A stretch of DNA of 64,000 nucleotides from Solirubrobacteraceae bacterium (GCA_023230855.1 JALNWQ010000004.1:186001-250000), one strand, 5' to 3'; positions 9,491 to 18,111 are shown, counted from the stretch's first letter. Notes: generated by a model from the letters alone, not told the origin. Numbers and translations: made by a program.

Positions 9491-10438
9491 ATGGCGACCT
9501 GTCTCGTGACCGGCGGAGCCGGGTTCCTCGGCTCCCACCTCTGCGACGAGCTGCTGCGGCGCGGGCACCGGGTGCTGTGCGTCGACAACCTCGAGACCGG
9601 GTCGCTGCGCAACATCGAGCACGTCCGCGGCGCGGACTTCCGGTTCCTCCACGAGGACATCATCGAGCCGTTCTTCGTCGACGAGCCGGTCGACGTCGTC
9701 TACCACGCCGCGTCGCCCGCGTCGCCGATCGACTACCTGCGGCTGCCGCTGCACACGCTGAAGGTCGGGTCGCACGGCACCCACCACGCGCTCGGCCTGG
9801 CCAAGGCCCACCGCGCCCGGTTCCTCCTCTTCTCCACGAGCGAGGTCTACGGCGACCCCAAGGTCCACCCGCAGGAGGAGTCGTACTGGGGCCACGTCAA
9901 CCCGATCGGCCCGCGCGGCGTCTACGACGAGGCCAAGCGCTACGCCGAGGCGCTGACGATGGCGTACCACCGCCAGCAGGGCGTCGACACGTCGATCGTG
10001 CGCATCTTCAACACGTACGGCAGCCGGATGCGGCCCCACGACGGCCGCGCGATCCCGACGTTCCTCCGTCAGGCGCTCACCGGGCAGCCGATCACGATGT
10101 TCGGCGACGGGCGACAGACGCGGTCGTTCTGCTTCGTCGACGACCTCATCGCCGGGATCATCGCCCTCGCCGAGTCCGGCGTGCACGACCCGGTGAACGT
10201 CGGCAACCCCGACGAGTTCACGCTGCTGGAGCTCGCCCGCACCGTGATCGAGGTCACCGGCTCGGCGAGCGAGATCGTGCACCAGCCGCTGCCGAAGGAC
10301 GACCCGCAGCAGCGCCGGCCCGACATCACGCGGGCGAAGGAGCTGCTCGGCTGGGCGCCGACCGTGTCGCTGCGCGACGGCCTGCGCCGCACGATCGAGC
10401 AGTCCGGCGAGCACGGGCTCATCGGCCCGCCGGTCTGA
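9491..10438 (+). CDS. NAD-dependent epimerase/dehydratase, UDP-glucuronate decarboxylase (UDP-xylose synthase) type
   Basis: Short-chain sugar-nucleotide enzyme of 315 residues, cytoplasmic. It carries the NAD-binding TGGAGFLG (7-14), HAASPASP (72-79), the catalytic STSE (115-118) and Tyr145-x3-Lys149 in GPRGVYDEAKR. The SPASP and GPR.xYDE.KR signatures are those of UDP-xylose synthases; the usual Gly before Lys is Ala here. The product would be UDP-xylose from UDP-glucuronate, for the surface glycan made by the genes that follow. dTDP-glucose or GDP-sugar dehydratases are less likely given these motifs. It has its own leaderless-type promoter and a terminator right after it, so it is probably a single-gene unit. 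Confidence 0.88.
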   Translation: MATCLVTGGAGFLGSHLCDELLRRGHRVLCVDNLETGSLRNIEHVRGADFRFLHEDIIEPFFVDEPVDVVYHAASPASPIDYLRLPLHTLKVGSHGTHHALGLAKAHRARFLLFSTSEVYGDPKVHPQEESYWGHVNPIGPRGVYDEAKRYAEALTMAYHRQQGVDTSIVRIFNTYGSRMRPHDGRAIPTFLRQALTGQPITMFGDGRQTRSFCFVDDLIAGIIALAESGVHDPVNVGNPDEFTLLELARTVIEVTGSASEIVHQPLPKDDPQQRRPDITRAKELLGWAPTVSLRDGLRRTIEQSGEHGLIGPPV

Positions 10439-10440
10439 CC

Positions 10441-10467
10441 GTCGGTCGGCCGCGACGGCCGGCCGAC
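10441..10467 (+). terminator. Terminator hairpin after the sugar-nucleotide gene
   Basis: GTCGGTCGGCCG / CGGCCGGCCGAC, 12 bp with one G-T pair and a CGA loop, starting 2 bases after the stop codon. Confidence 0.65.
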
Positions 10468-10523
10468 GACGGCGTGGACGTGGACGGGACGGGCCACGTC
10501 CCCGGTCGTCGACGCCGGACACC

Positions 10524-12176
10524 GTGTCCGTCGCGGCGCCCGATCGGACGGGCGGCGGCGTGCCATCCGTGACGCAGGGCACCTCCATCTGCGATCCTGA
10601 CGGGTCGGTGCCTCCGTCCCCTCGACAGTCCGAGCGCCCCGAACGTCCCACCGCTCCCCGTCCGGTCCACGCGCCCGCCGCCGCGACGAACGGCACGGTG
10701 ACCGCCCTGCCCACGGTCGACGTCCGGGCCAAGCGTCCGCCCGCCCTCCTCTTCCTGCTGCGGGCGGACACGTTGCGTCGCGCGCTGCGGCTGGGCGCGC
10801 TGCTCGTCATCGACGCAGTCAGCGTGTGGGTCGCGATCTTCACGTCGCTGGGCCTCAAGGCCGCCTGGTTCGACACGTTCGACGCCGGCGTCCACGTGCA
10901 GCAGGCCGGGCAGATCGCCCCGTTCGCGGTGACGGTCGTCGTCCTGAACTTCGCCCGCCTCGGCCTCTACGGCCGACGCACCGAGCGCCCGGGGCTGGGC
11001 AAGATCGTCGCGGGGCTCTTCCAGGCCACGATCGTCTGCATGATCTTCAGCCTCATCGACGGGGGCCGCGAGCAGTTCCAGAGCTTCTACATCTTCTACG
11101 GCACCCTGACGTTCAGCGTCATCTACATCGGGCTGCTGCGGCTGACGTACGAGAGCACGACGAGCCGCATCCTCCGGAGGATCGGCCGGCAGCGGCGGGC
11201 CGTCCTCATCGGCCCGGCCGGCCCGTCGGACGCCGTCGCGACCGCGCTCGGCGAGGACCTCGATTCCGCGATCCAGGTCTCCGGCGTCCTGACGCTGGAC
11301 GACGACCCGGCCCTGGCGCCGCCGTCGCGGGCGCCGCACCTGGGGCTCGTCGACGACCTGCCCCGGTTGCTGGAGCAGGAGGTCGTCGACGAGGTCATCA
11401 TCACCGACCCGGCGTTCCCGCAGGAGCTGGCGCTCGAGGTCGTCGACCAGGCCCACCGGCGTGGCATCCACGTCCGCGTCGCCCCGTCGACGATGGAGAT
11501 CCTCGTCCAGCGCGCCGAGTTCCTGCCCGGCCAGACGGTGCCGCTGTTCGAGCTCAAGCCGCCGGTGTCGGAGGGCGTCGACTTCGCGATCAAGCGGACG
11601 TTCGACCTCGTCGTGTCGACGATCGTGCTCGTGCTCCTCAGCCCGCTGCTGCTCGTCGTCGCGGCGGCGATCAAGCTCACGACGCCCGGCCCGGTGATCT
11701 ACCGCTCGCGGCGCCCGGGGATCGGCGGCATGCCGTTCGACTGCCTGAAGTTCCGGACGATGTACGTCGACGCGGACGACCGCCAGGCCGAGCTCGAGCA
11801 CCGCAACGAGGCGTCGGGCGCGATCTTCAAGCTCCGCGACGATCCGCGCGTCACGCCGGTCGGCAGGGTGCTGCGCCAGTTCTCGCTCGACGAGCTGCCG
11901 CAGCTCTTCAACGTCGTCCGCGGCGACATGTCGCTCGTCGGGCCGCGACCGCTACCGCAGCGCGACTACGACCGGCTCGAGGAGTGGCACAAGAAGCGCT
12001 ACCACGTGCTGCCGGGCGTCACCGGGCTGTGGCAGGTGTCGGGGCGGTCCGACCTGGACTTCGACGACATGGTCCGCCTGGACTTCCTCTACCTCGAGCG
12101 GTGGTCGGTATCGATGGACCTCGCGATCCTCGTCAAGACCGTCCCGGCGGTGCTGTTCCGCCGCGGCGCGTTCTGA
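10524..12176 (+). CDS. Polyprenyl-phosphate sugar phosphotransferase (WbaP/WcaJ-type initiating transferase)
   Basis: Transfers a sugar-1-phosphate from a nucleotide sugar to undecaprenyl (or similar) phosphate, the first step of a surface polysaccharide. The 550-residue model has a disordered Pro-rich N-terminus, about five membrane segments (around 90-215), a nucleotide-binding-like CoA_binding_3 domain (about 220-335) and a C-terminal bacterial sugar transferase domain (about 355-548). The last carries KRTFDLVVS, PVIYRSRRPG, LKFRTMY, SLDELPQLFNV and GPRPLP. The start is uncertain: GTG codons at 10524, 10569 and 10608 are all in frame, and none has a clear Shine-Dalgarno sequence. The conserved part begins only around residue 70, so a later start is possible. 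It is followed by the ABC exporter genes. Confidence 0.92.
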   Translation: MSVAAPDRTGGGVPSVTQGTSICDPDGSVPPSPRQSERPERPTAPRPVHAPAAATNGTVTALPTVDVRAKRPPALLFLLRADTLRRALRLGALLVIDAVSVWVAIFTSLGLKAAWFDTFDAGVHVQQAGQIAPFAVTVVVLNFARLGLYGRRTERPGLGKIVAGLFQATIVCMIFSLIDGGREQFQSFYIFYGTLTFSVIYIGLLRLTYESTTSRILRRIGRQRRAVLIGPAGPSDAVATALGEDLDSAIQVSGVLTLDDDPALAPPSRAPHLGLVDDLPRLLEQEVVDEVIITDPAFPQELALEVVDQAHRRGIHVRVAPSTMEILVQRAEFLPGQTVPLFELKPPVSEGVDFAIKRTFDLVVSTIVLVLLSPLLLVVAAAIKLTTPGPVIYRSRRPGIGGMPFDCLKFRTMYVDADDRQAELEHRNEASGAIFKLRDDPRVTPVGRVLRQFSLDELPQLFNVVRGDMSLVGPRPLPQRDYDRLEEWHKKRYHVLPGVTGLWQVSGRSDLDFDDMVRLDFLYLERWSVSMDLAILVKTVPAVLFRRGAF

Positions 12177-12270
12177 CCGTGACCGGGGGAGCGTCGCCCC
12201 CGGGGCCCGCCCCCCGTCCTCGACGACCCGGACCGCGCGCGACCGGCCGGCGCGGGATCATGCATCGCCG

Positions 12271-13086
12271 ATGAGCGCCACCTCCATCAGCCGGTGGTCG
12301 GACCTGCGCGGTCACGGGTTCCTCTTCCAGCAGCTCGTGCAGCGCGAGCTGCGGCAGAAGTACCAGGGCTCCGTCCTGGGCCTCGTCTGGTACCTCATCA
12401 ACCCGCTGCTGCTGCTCGGGTCGTACTACCTGCTGTTCGGGCTGCTGCTCAAGCCGGTGTCGCACGAGGCGTACCCGCTGTTCGTCATGACCGCGATGGT
12501 CGTGTGGCTCCTCGTCGCGCAGACGCTGCCCGCGGCGGGGGAGAGCCTCCTCGCGCAGGCCCCGCTGCTGCGCAAGTCGCGCTTCCCCCGCGAGCTCGTC
12601 CCGACCGCGGTCGTCAGCGTGCAGGCGCTGACGTTCCTCGCGCTGCTCGCCATCGTGACCGTCGTGACGGTCCCGATCCGCGGCACGCTCGACCCGGCGC
12701 TGCTGCTGCTGCCGGTCGTCGCGGCGCTCGTCATCGCGCTCGTGCAGGGCATGGCCCTGGCGCTGTCGGTGCTGCACGCCCACTTCCGGGACGTGCTGCC
12801 GATCATCAGCGCGATCCTCGTCCCGTGGTTCTTCATCACGCCGATCTTCTACGAGCCGAACGACCTGGCGCTCACCGCGCCGGACGCCCCCGGCTGGGTC
12901 GTCGCCGCGCTCGAGTGGGGCAACCCGGTCGCCCCGTTCGTCGAGGCGACCCGGTCGATCCTGTACTACGGCGCGGTGCCGGCCTGGGACCTGTGGCTCT
13001 ACATGGTCGTCGCGGTCGTGGTGGCGCTCGGCGTCGGCCGCACGGTGTTCCGTCGACTGGAGCGCGACCTGGCGGTGATGCTGTGA
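12271..13086 (+). CDS. ABC-2 type polysaccharide exporter, permease subunit (Wzm-like)
   Basis: Integral membrane subunit (271 residues, six predicted membrane helices) of an ABC exporter that moves a lipid-linked polysaccharide across the cytoplasmic membrane. The N-terminal amphipathic stretch RELRQKYQGSVLGLVWYLINPLL is typical of O-antigen, teichoic acid and galactan permeases (Wzm, TagG, RfbD). The partner ATPase gene overlaps it by 4 bases (GTGA), so the two are translationally coupled. Substrate is inferred from the neighbouring initiating transferase and glycosyltransferase. Confidence 0.92.
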   Translation: MSATSISRWSDLRGHGFLFQQLVQRELRQKYQGSVLGLVWYLINPLLLLGSYYLLFGLLLKPVSHEAYPLFVMTAMVVWLLVAQTLPAAGESLLAQAPLLRKSRFPRELVPTAVVSVQALTFLALLAIVTVVTVPIRGTLDPALLLLPVVAALVIALVQGMALALSVLHAHFRDVLPIISAILVPWFFITPIFYEPNDLALTAPDAPGWVVAALEWGNPVAPFVEATRSILYYGAVPAWDLWLYMVVAVVVALGVGRTVFRRLERDLAVML

Positions 13087-13961
13087 GCGGCGCCTACGTG
13101 CAGGACGGCGTCGCCCCCGGCACGGTCGTCCTCGAGCGGGCGACGCGGAGCTTCCGGGTCCAGGTCGACACGGGCCGCACGCTCAAGGAGACGCTGTTGC
13201 GGCGCGGCGCCCGTCGGGCGCCGGCCCCCGCGCCGACGGCGGAGGCCCTGCGGGCCGGCGCCCCGGTCGGCGACCACGTCTTCGCGCTGCGCGACGTCGA
13301 CCTGCGGATCGAGCCCGGCGAGACGGTGGCGCTCGTCGGCCGCAACGGCGCCGGGAAGAGCTCGACGCTGCGGGTGCTGGCGGGGATCATCCCGCTCGAC
13401 ACCGGCGCGGTCCGGGTCGGCGGGTCGGTCGCGGCGCTGCTCGACCTCGCCGCCGGGTTCAGCCGCGACTTCTCCGGTCGCGAGAACATCGTCATGGGCG
13501 GCGCCCTGTACGGGTTGAGCCGCGAGCAGGTCGACGAGCGACTCGACCGGATCATCGAGTTCAGCGAGCTCGGGGAGTTCGTCGACCTGCCGCTCAAGGC
13601 GTACTCCAGCGGGATGCTCGTGCGGTTGGCGTTCGCGATCGTCGCGTTCCTCGACGTCGACGTGCTCCTCATCGACGAGGTCCTCGCGGTCGGCGACGGG
13701 GCGTTCCAGCGCAAGTGCGAGGCCCGGATCGCGGAGCAGGTCGAGTCCGGGGCGACGCTCGTGCTCGTGTCGCACGACCTGGCGCTCATCGAGCGGACCT
13801 GCCGGCGCACCGTGCTGCTGGAGGGCGGCCGGGTGTCGACCGACGGTCCGACCGACGAGGTGCTGTCCGCCTACCGGCATCGCCTGGAGGACGCCACCGC
13901 CCCGGTGCGCGCCAGCACCGCTCCCACCCCGACCGCCGATGCCCCAGGAGGTGAGGCGTGA
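13083..13961 (+). CDS. ABC polysaccharide exporter, ATP-binding subunit (Wzt-like)
   Basis: ATPase of 292 residues that powers the permease encoded just upstream. It shows Walker A GRNGAGKSS (86-94), the signature YSSGM (174-178) that replaces LSGGQ in Wzt/TagH-type ATPases, Walker B VLLIDE (194-199) and the switch His231. A longer N-terminal region than average (about 65 residues) contains the segment RVQVDTGRTLKETLLRR before the nucleotide-binding core. There is no C-terminal carbohydrate-binding domain, so chain-end recognition of the E. coli O9a type is not expected. The GTG start overlaps the permease stop, and its own stop overlaps the next GTG. Confidence 0.93.
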   Translation: MSGAYVQDGVAPGTVVLERATRSFRVQVDTGRTLKETLLRRGARRAPAPAPTAEALRAGAPVGDHVFALRDVDLRIEPGETVALVGRNGAGKSSTLRVLAGIIPLDTGAVRVGGSVAALLDLAAGFSRDFSGRENIVMGGALYGLSREQVDERLDRIIEFSELGEFVDLPLKAYSSGMLVRLAFAIVAFLDVDVLLIDEVLAVGDGAFQRKCEARIAEQVESGATLVLVSHDLALIERTCRRTVLLEGGRVSTDGPTDEVLSAYRHRLEDATAPVRASTAPTPTADAPGGEA

Positions 13962-14362
13962 ACCCCGAGGACGCCCTGGCCGTCGCCCGCGAGCGCGCGG
14001 CCGCCCACGCCGACGCGGTCCTCCCGCCCGGAGGCCTCGAGGTGGAGCGCAGCTCCGAGCCGACCGACGGCCAGCTGCTGCAGTGGTCGGTCGTGGAGCC
14101 CGACCTCCGCGAGGTGCGCTCCACCCGCTCAGGGCCCGTCGGGCGCGCGGTCACCGCGATCAAGCAGGGGCTGCTGCGGATGCTCGGCCAGTACCACGCC
14201 CAGGTGCTGTCGGTTCAGAACCGGATCAACGTGCACCTGTCGCTGCGGTCCACCGTGACCCGCGACGAGGTCCGCGAGCTCCGGGCCGAGGTCGCCGCGT
14301 TGCGTCGTCGGGTCGACGAGCTCGAGCGCCCCGCCGCGGACGCGCGGGAGCCGATCCGATGA
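13958..14362 (+). CDS. Small helical protein of the glycan cluster, function unknown
   Basis: A 134-residue soluble protein. The middle part (about 55-95) has a Gly-Pro-x2-Arg-x2-Thr-x-Ile-Lys pattern followed by LLRMLGQYHAQ and QNRINVHL. In my experience such a module is often fused to the N-terminus of methyltransferases or glycosyltransferases in actinobacterial polysaccharide clusters; here it stands alone. The C-terminal 35 residues form a heptad-like coiled coil (VRELRAEVAALRRRVDELE). It has a strong AGGAGGTG ribosome-binding site at 13946-13953 and overlaps both neighbours by 4 bases, so it is made in step with the exporter ATPase and the glycosyltransferase and may scaffold them. The family recollection should be checked. 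Confidence 0.75.
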   Translation: MNPEDALAVARERAAAHADAVLPPGGLEVERSSEPTDGQLLQWSVVEPDLREVRSTRSGPVGRAVTAIKQGLLRMLGQYHAQVLSVQNRINVHLSLRSTVTRDEVRELRAEVAALRRRVDELERPAADAREPIR

Positions 14363-15426
14363 GCCTCGTCGTCCACCAGGTCATCGGCGGCGCCGGGCCG
14401 TTCGACGCGATCACGACCCAGGCGCTGCGGTTCCGTCGTCTGTTCGACGAGTGGGGGTGGGGCGGCAAGGACGCCGCGGTCCACATCGACCCGCGCGTCG
14501 GCGACCGGTTCATGCCCCTGCGGGCCCTCGCTCCCGCACCCGCGGACGTGCTGTTCGTCCAGTACTCCGCCTACACGCCCGGCCTGTCGGAGCTGCTCCT
14601 CGGCCATCCGCGGTCGCTCGTGCTCTGTCAGAACATCACGCCGCCCGAGTGGTTCTGGGCGTACGACCCGCTGACGGCGATGCAGTGCTACCTGGGCCGC
14701 AGCGAGGCGCGGCGGATCATCGCCAACGCCACCGTGAGCGCCGGCGCGTCGGAGTACACGCGGGACGAGTTCGGGGCGGACACCGTCATCCCGATCCTCT
14801 TCGAGCCCGACCGGTACGGTCCGCCGCCGTCCGACCGGCAGCGCGACGAGGGCGCCCCGGCCGACGGCGGCGAGGTCCTGTTCGTCGGCCGGCTGTGCCC
14901 GCACAAGCGGCACGACGCGCTCATCAGGGCGGTCGCGCTGCTCCGGGCGCGTCACCGTCCCGCGGCCGCGCTGCGGATCGTCGGCGAGCCGGTGAACGAC
15001 CAGTACGGCGCGCAGGTCGCCGAGCTCGGCCGTCGCCTGCTCGGCGACGCGTTCACGTGGGACCGCGGCCTGTCGCAGGACGACCTCGCCTCCCGGTACC
15101 GCGACGCGGACGTGCTCTGCTGCATGTCGGAGCACGAGGGCTTCTGCGTGCCGATCCTCGAGGCGTTCCACTACGGGCTGCCGGTCGTCGGTCGGCCGTC
15201 CGGCGGCGTCGCCGAGGTGTCCGGGAACGCGGCGCTCCTCACCCACGACGAGGACCTGGGCGTCGTCGCCGGCCTGCTCGACGTCGTGCTGGAGGACCGG
15301 GGGCTGCGGGCCGAGCTGCGGGCGCGCGGTCGGGCGCGGCTCGAGCACTTCGACGAGCGGGCGACGGCCGAGGCGGCCCGGATCGCGCTGCAGCGCGTGG
15401 CCGAGACGGCGCCCGCCGTCCGCTGA
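14359..15426 (+). CDS. Glycosyltransferase family 4 (GT-B fold)
   Basis: Adds a sugar from a nucleotide donor during surface glycan assembly, at the cytoplasmic face. The 355-residue protein has a GT-B layout: N-terminal acceptor domain (about 1-165), then a GT1/GT4 donor domain starting at VLFVGRLCPHKRHDALI. It ends with the E-x7-E type motif SEHEGFCVPILEAF and GLPVVGRPSGGVAEV. ATG 14359 overlaps the preceding stop (ATGA). It is the last gene of the cluster; a 12-bp terminator hairpin follows. Donor and acceptor cannot be told from sequence. The single glycosyltransferase implies that other assembly genes are elsewhere. Confidence 0.92.
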   Translation: MSLVVHQVIGGAGPFDAITTQALRFRRLFDEWGWGGKDAAVHIDPRVGDRFMPLRALAPAPADVLFVQYSAYTPGLSELLLGHPRSLVLCQNITPPEWFWAYDPLTAMQCYLGRSEARRIIANATVSAGASEYTRDEFGADTVIPILFEPDRYGPPPSDRQRDEGAPADGGEVLFVGRLCPHKRHDALIRAVALLRARHRPAAALRIVGEPVNDQYGAQVAELGRRLLGDAFTWDRGLSQDDLASRYRDADVLCCMSEHEGFCVPILEAFHYGLPVVGRPSGGVAEVSGNAALLTHDEDLGVVAGLLDVVLEDRGLRAELRARGRARLEHFDERATAEAARIALQRVAETAPAVR

Positions 15427-15557
15427 CGACCGACGTCTCGACCGGGCGGCTCGGTGCCGGCGCCGGGCCGCCCGGGACCGAACCACCCGTGGGACCGCCG
15501 CCCGATCGTCGACCGCCCCGTCGCCGGGGCGCCGCGTCGCGGCGCCCCGGCAGCGAA

Positions 15558-15584
15558 GAAGCCCCCGTCGATGACGGGGGCTTC
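15558..15584. terminator. Shared terminator between the glycan cluster and tRNA-Lys
   Basis: Perfect 12-bp arms GAAGCCCCCGTC (15558-15569) and GACGGGGGCTTC (15573-15584). It lies between the plus-strand glycosyltransferase and the minus-strand tRNA, so it can end both transcripts. Confidence 0.75.
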
Positions 15585-15590
15585 GCGCAG

Positions 15591-15664
15591 TGCCCCGGGA
15601 GGGACTCGAACCCTCAACCTTCGGATTAAGAGTCCGCTGCTCTAACCAGTTGAGCTACCAGGGC
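15591..15664 (-). tRNA. tRNA-Lys (anticodon CTT)
   Basis: 74 nt with a 7-bp acceptor stem (GCCCTGG with CCGGGGC, one T-G pair), D arm GCTC/GAGC, anticodon loop CTCTTAA giving CTT, T arm GAGGG-TTCGAGT-CCCTC and discriminator A. CCA is not encoded. The outermost anticodon-stem pair is a G-A mismatch. Confidence 0.95.
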
Positions 15665-15731
15665 TCGGCGATCTTAGACGATCGCCGCGTCACGTCGTCG
15701 GCAGCCCCGGTCGGCGGTGCGGTGCGGGGGC

Positions 15732-16454
15732 TCAGTCGCCCAGGTCGACGGTCCGGGGCTCCTCGGGGTTCGTCGCCGCCGTCCCGCCGGTCGGGACGTC
15801 GCCGGACTCCAGCTGCTTGATCTGCTCCTCGATCGCCTTGCGCTGTCCGGCCGGCGCGGCCGCGATCGCGGTCTCGCCCGTGATCTTGGCCTGACGCTTG
15901 CGACCGGCGGCCACCTGGGCCTGGACGAGCTGCAGGTAGCTGGCGACCGGGGGGCGGCGGCCGGCCTGCTCGGCCTCCTCGGCGGCGGCCTGCGTCACGA
16001 TCGCCTGGGCGTCCGCCCAGTCGCCGGTCTGGTTGAGGTAGCCGGGCTGGAACGCGGTCGTCATCTTGCGGGCGACGTCGACGTTGGGCTGCTTCGGCTC
16101 GAGCGCCAGGTACCGCTTCCAGGCGTCGGCCGCCGACCGCAGGCCCTGCTTCGTCTCCTCGCTGATCTGCGTCGCGTCCTCGCCGGTGCGGGAGATCGCG
16201 ACGTCGTAGCGCGCGGACGCGAGGCTCGCCAGGACGCGCTCGTCGCGCGGCGACGCGGTGGCCGCCTTCTCCGCGTCCTCGAGCCGGTCCTCCTGCTGCT
16301 CGACGAGGTCGGAGCCGCCGGTCTGCGTGTCGAGGAAGCTCGGGAGGCCCGTCCCGACGCCCACGAAGATGCCGCCGACGAGCAACAGCGCGAGGAACAC
16401 GTAGGTCACCTGGATGAAGCGCTTGCGGCCGGGGGCGCGCAGGTCGAAGAGCAT
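15732..16454 (-). CDS. Membrane-anchored helical-repeat (TPR-like) protein
   Basis: A 240-residue protein with a short cytoplasmic N-terminus (RAPGRKR), one membrane helix (about 15-36) and an outside helical domain with tetratricopeptide-like spacing. Alternating helices contain A..D.W.RYLAL, QPNVDVARKM, DWADAQAIV and YLQLVQAQVAAGRKRQA, plus a charged coiled coil at 50-70. No catalytic motif is visible. It is convergent with tRNA-Lys and lies just downstream of tatC. TPR proteins of this form often act as assembly or secretion adaptors, but I cannot name a partner. The ATG at 16454 lies 6 bases after TATCCT, a leaderless-type arrangement. Confidence 0.75.
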   Translation of the reverse strand: MLFDLRAPGRKRFIQVTYVFLALLLVGGIFVGVGTGLPSFLDTQTGGSDLVEQQEDRLEDAEKAATASPRDERVLASLASARYDVAISRTGEDATQISEETKQGLRSAADAWKRYLALEPKQPNVDVARKMTTAFQPGYLNQTGDWADAQAIVTQAAAEEAEQAGRRPPVASYLQLVQAQVAAGRKRQAKITGETAIAAAPAGQRKAIEEQIKQLESGDVPTGGTAATNPEEPRTVDLGD

Positions 16455-16460
16455 GAGCGG

Positions 16461-16466
16461 AGGATA
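16461..16466 (-). promoter_or_regulatory. -10 hexamer TATCCT of the TPR-like gene
   Basis: Ends 6 bases before the ATG at 16454; a leaderless transcript is likely. Confidence 0.55.
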
Positions 16467-16555
16467 GAGGTCGGCGCGCGGACGCTCGCCGCCGGGGACG
16501 CGGCGCCTACCGGCCCGACCGTGCGCCGACGCGCGGTCGACCCGGCCCGTGACGC

Positions 16556-17815
16556 CTACCCGCCCGGGGGCGGGTCGGCGTAGGGGTCCTCGTCGTCGAG
16601 GGCGTCCGCGCGGTCCCACCAGTCGACGTCGTCGTCGAGCGTGGCGGTGGACGCGACCGCTCCCGTCCCGGCCGACGAGGCTCCGTCCCGGTCCGCGGAT
16701 CGGTGGGCGGCCGCGTCGGTCGGCCCCGTGATCCGGGTGCCGTGGTTCGGTCCCGGGTCGCCGTCCGGTCCGGGTGGATCGTCGTCGTCGTCCTCGTCGT
16801 CGTCCCAGTCCCAGCGGCTCGTCCCGGACACGGGGGCGCGGCGCTCGAGCCACGACGCGATCCAGGTGCTCGCCTCGAAGAGCAGCACGAGCGGGGCCAT
16901 GACGATGAGCATCGTCATCGGGTCCGGGGTGGGGGTGATGACCGCCGCGGTGATCGACGAGATCACGACGACCATCCCGCGCTGCTTGCGCAGCTGCCGG
17001 GCGGTGAGGATCCCCAGCCGCGAGATCGCGAGGACGACGACCGGGACCTGGAACACGATCCCGGTCCCCGCGAGGAAGAGGATGATGAACCGGTAGTAGT
17101 CGCGGGCCTGGACGAGGATGTCGAACGACTCGTCGTTGAAGTTCTGGAGGAAGTCGATCGCGCGCGGCAGCGCCAGGAGGAACCCGAACGCGACGCCGGC
17201 GTAGAAGAGGAACGGCACCCCGATCATCAGCGGCACGATCGCCTTGCGCTCCCGGTTCGTGAACGCGGGGATGAGGAACGCGTACAACTGGTAGAGCAGC
17301 AGCGGCAGCGCGATGAGGACCGCGGCGTAGAACGCGACGTTCAACGTCTGGAAGAACGGCTCCGCCACGCCGAGCGTCACCGGCTTGCGCCCGGTGCTCT
17401 CCGGTGCGAGCCGCTGCGCGTCCGCCAGCGCCTGCGACGCACGACGCAGCTCCTGCAGCCGTGCGTCGACCGCGGCCCGCTCCGCCGCGGTGCCGCCCGT
17501 GGTCGCGTCGGTGATCGTGCCCGACAGCGCGTCGACGGCCGGCCGCAGCCGACCGAGCGCCTCGCCCACCGCCCGGTCGAAGCACGCCCCCTGCTCGAGG
17601 GGGTCGCCGGCCTTGGAGCAGTCGCGGTCGTCGACGTGCTGCGCCCGGTCCAACGGCCGGTTGAGGAGGTCCAGGACGCCCTCGTGCTGCCAGTACGTGA
17701 ACGAGAACGCGACGAGGAGGATCCCCAGGCAGACGAAGATCCTCGTCCGGAGCTCCGTCAGGTGCTCGACGAGCGTCAGCCGATCGTCGTGCCCGACGGG
17801 ACGCAGTCGCGCCAT
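16556..17815 (-). CDS. tatC: Sec-independent translocase subunit TatC with unusual loop insertion and acidic tail
   Basis: TatC binds twin-arginine signal peptides and with TatA exports folded proteins. Six membrane helices are present and the conserved cytoplasmic start LVEHLTELRTRI and loop EPFF...FLIPAFTNRERK are intact. At 419 residues it is about 160-170 longer than usual. About 85 extra residues sit in the first periplasmic loop (about 60-147), helical and with two Cys (66 and 78). A cytoplasmic tail of about 95 residues (about 325-419) is dominated by Asp, Pro and Gly. tatA follows upstream on the same strand with a 13-base gap, so the two form an operon in the order tatA-tatC. Confidence 0.93.
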   Translation of the reverse strand: MARLRPVGHDDRLTLVEHLTELRTRIFVCLGILLVAFSFTYWQHEGVLDLLNRPLDRAQHVDDRDCSKAGDPLEQGACFDRAVGEALGRLRPAVDALSGTITDATTGGTAAERAAVDARLQELRRASQALADAQRLAPESTGRKPVTLGVAEPFFQTLNVAFYAAVLIALPLLLYQLYAFLIPAFTNRERKAIVPLMIGVPFLFYAGVAFGFLLALPRAIDFLQNFNDESFDILVQARDYYRFIILFLAGTGIVFQVPVVVLAISRLGILTARQLRKQRGMVVVISSITAAVITPTPDPMTMLIVMAPLVLLFEASTWIASWLERRAPVSGTSRWDWDDDEDDDDDPPGPDGDPGPNHGTRITGPTDAAAHRSADRDGASSAGTGAVASTATLDDDVDWWDRADALDDEDPYADPPPGG

Positions 17816-17828
17816 GCGGTCCCGGCGC

Positions 17829-18071
17829 TCAGGAGCGCGCGGTCCGCTCGGACTCCGACGACGACGTCACCGTCGTCCGGTCCGCGGGGGCCGCGTCGAG
17901 CTTCGACGGCGTCTCGGCGTCGTCGTCGCCCTTGCTGTTGATCGAGTCCTTGAACTCCCGCAACCCCGTGCCGAGCTGCTTGCCCAGGCCCGGGAGGCGC
18001 TTGGGTCCGAAGACCACCAACAGGATGACGAGGATGATGAGGAGCTCGGGAACTCCGATACCCAGGGGCAT
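17829..18071 (-). CDS. tatA: Sec-independent translocase subunit TatA
   Basis: An 80-residue pore-forming Tat component: one N-terminal membrane helix (PELLIILVILLVVFG), the FGPKRLPGLGKQLG hinge and amphipathic helix, then a polar Asp/Ser/Thr tail. The ATG at 18071 follows GGAAGG, a good ribosome-binding site, and gives the canonical N-terminus. A TACCCT hexamer lies 34 bases upstream. It is transcribed before tatC. Its short amphipathic helix and lack of an extended acidic region favour TatA/E over TatB. Confidence 0.95.
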   Translation of the reverse strand: MPLGIGVPELLIILVILLVVFGPKRLPGLGKQLGTGLREFKDSINSKGDDDAETPSKLDAAPADRTTVTSSSESERTARS

Positions 18072-18105
18072 GAACGGCTTCCTTCCGGTGGACGGCCTGG
18101 TCCCA

Positions 18106-18111
18106 AGGGTA
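18106..18111 (-). promoter_or_regulatory. -10 hexamer TACCCT of tatA-tatC
   Basis: TANNNT match 34 bases before the tatA ATG. Unlike the leaderless genes, this one has a leader with a ribosome-binding site. Confidence 0.4.
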
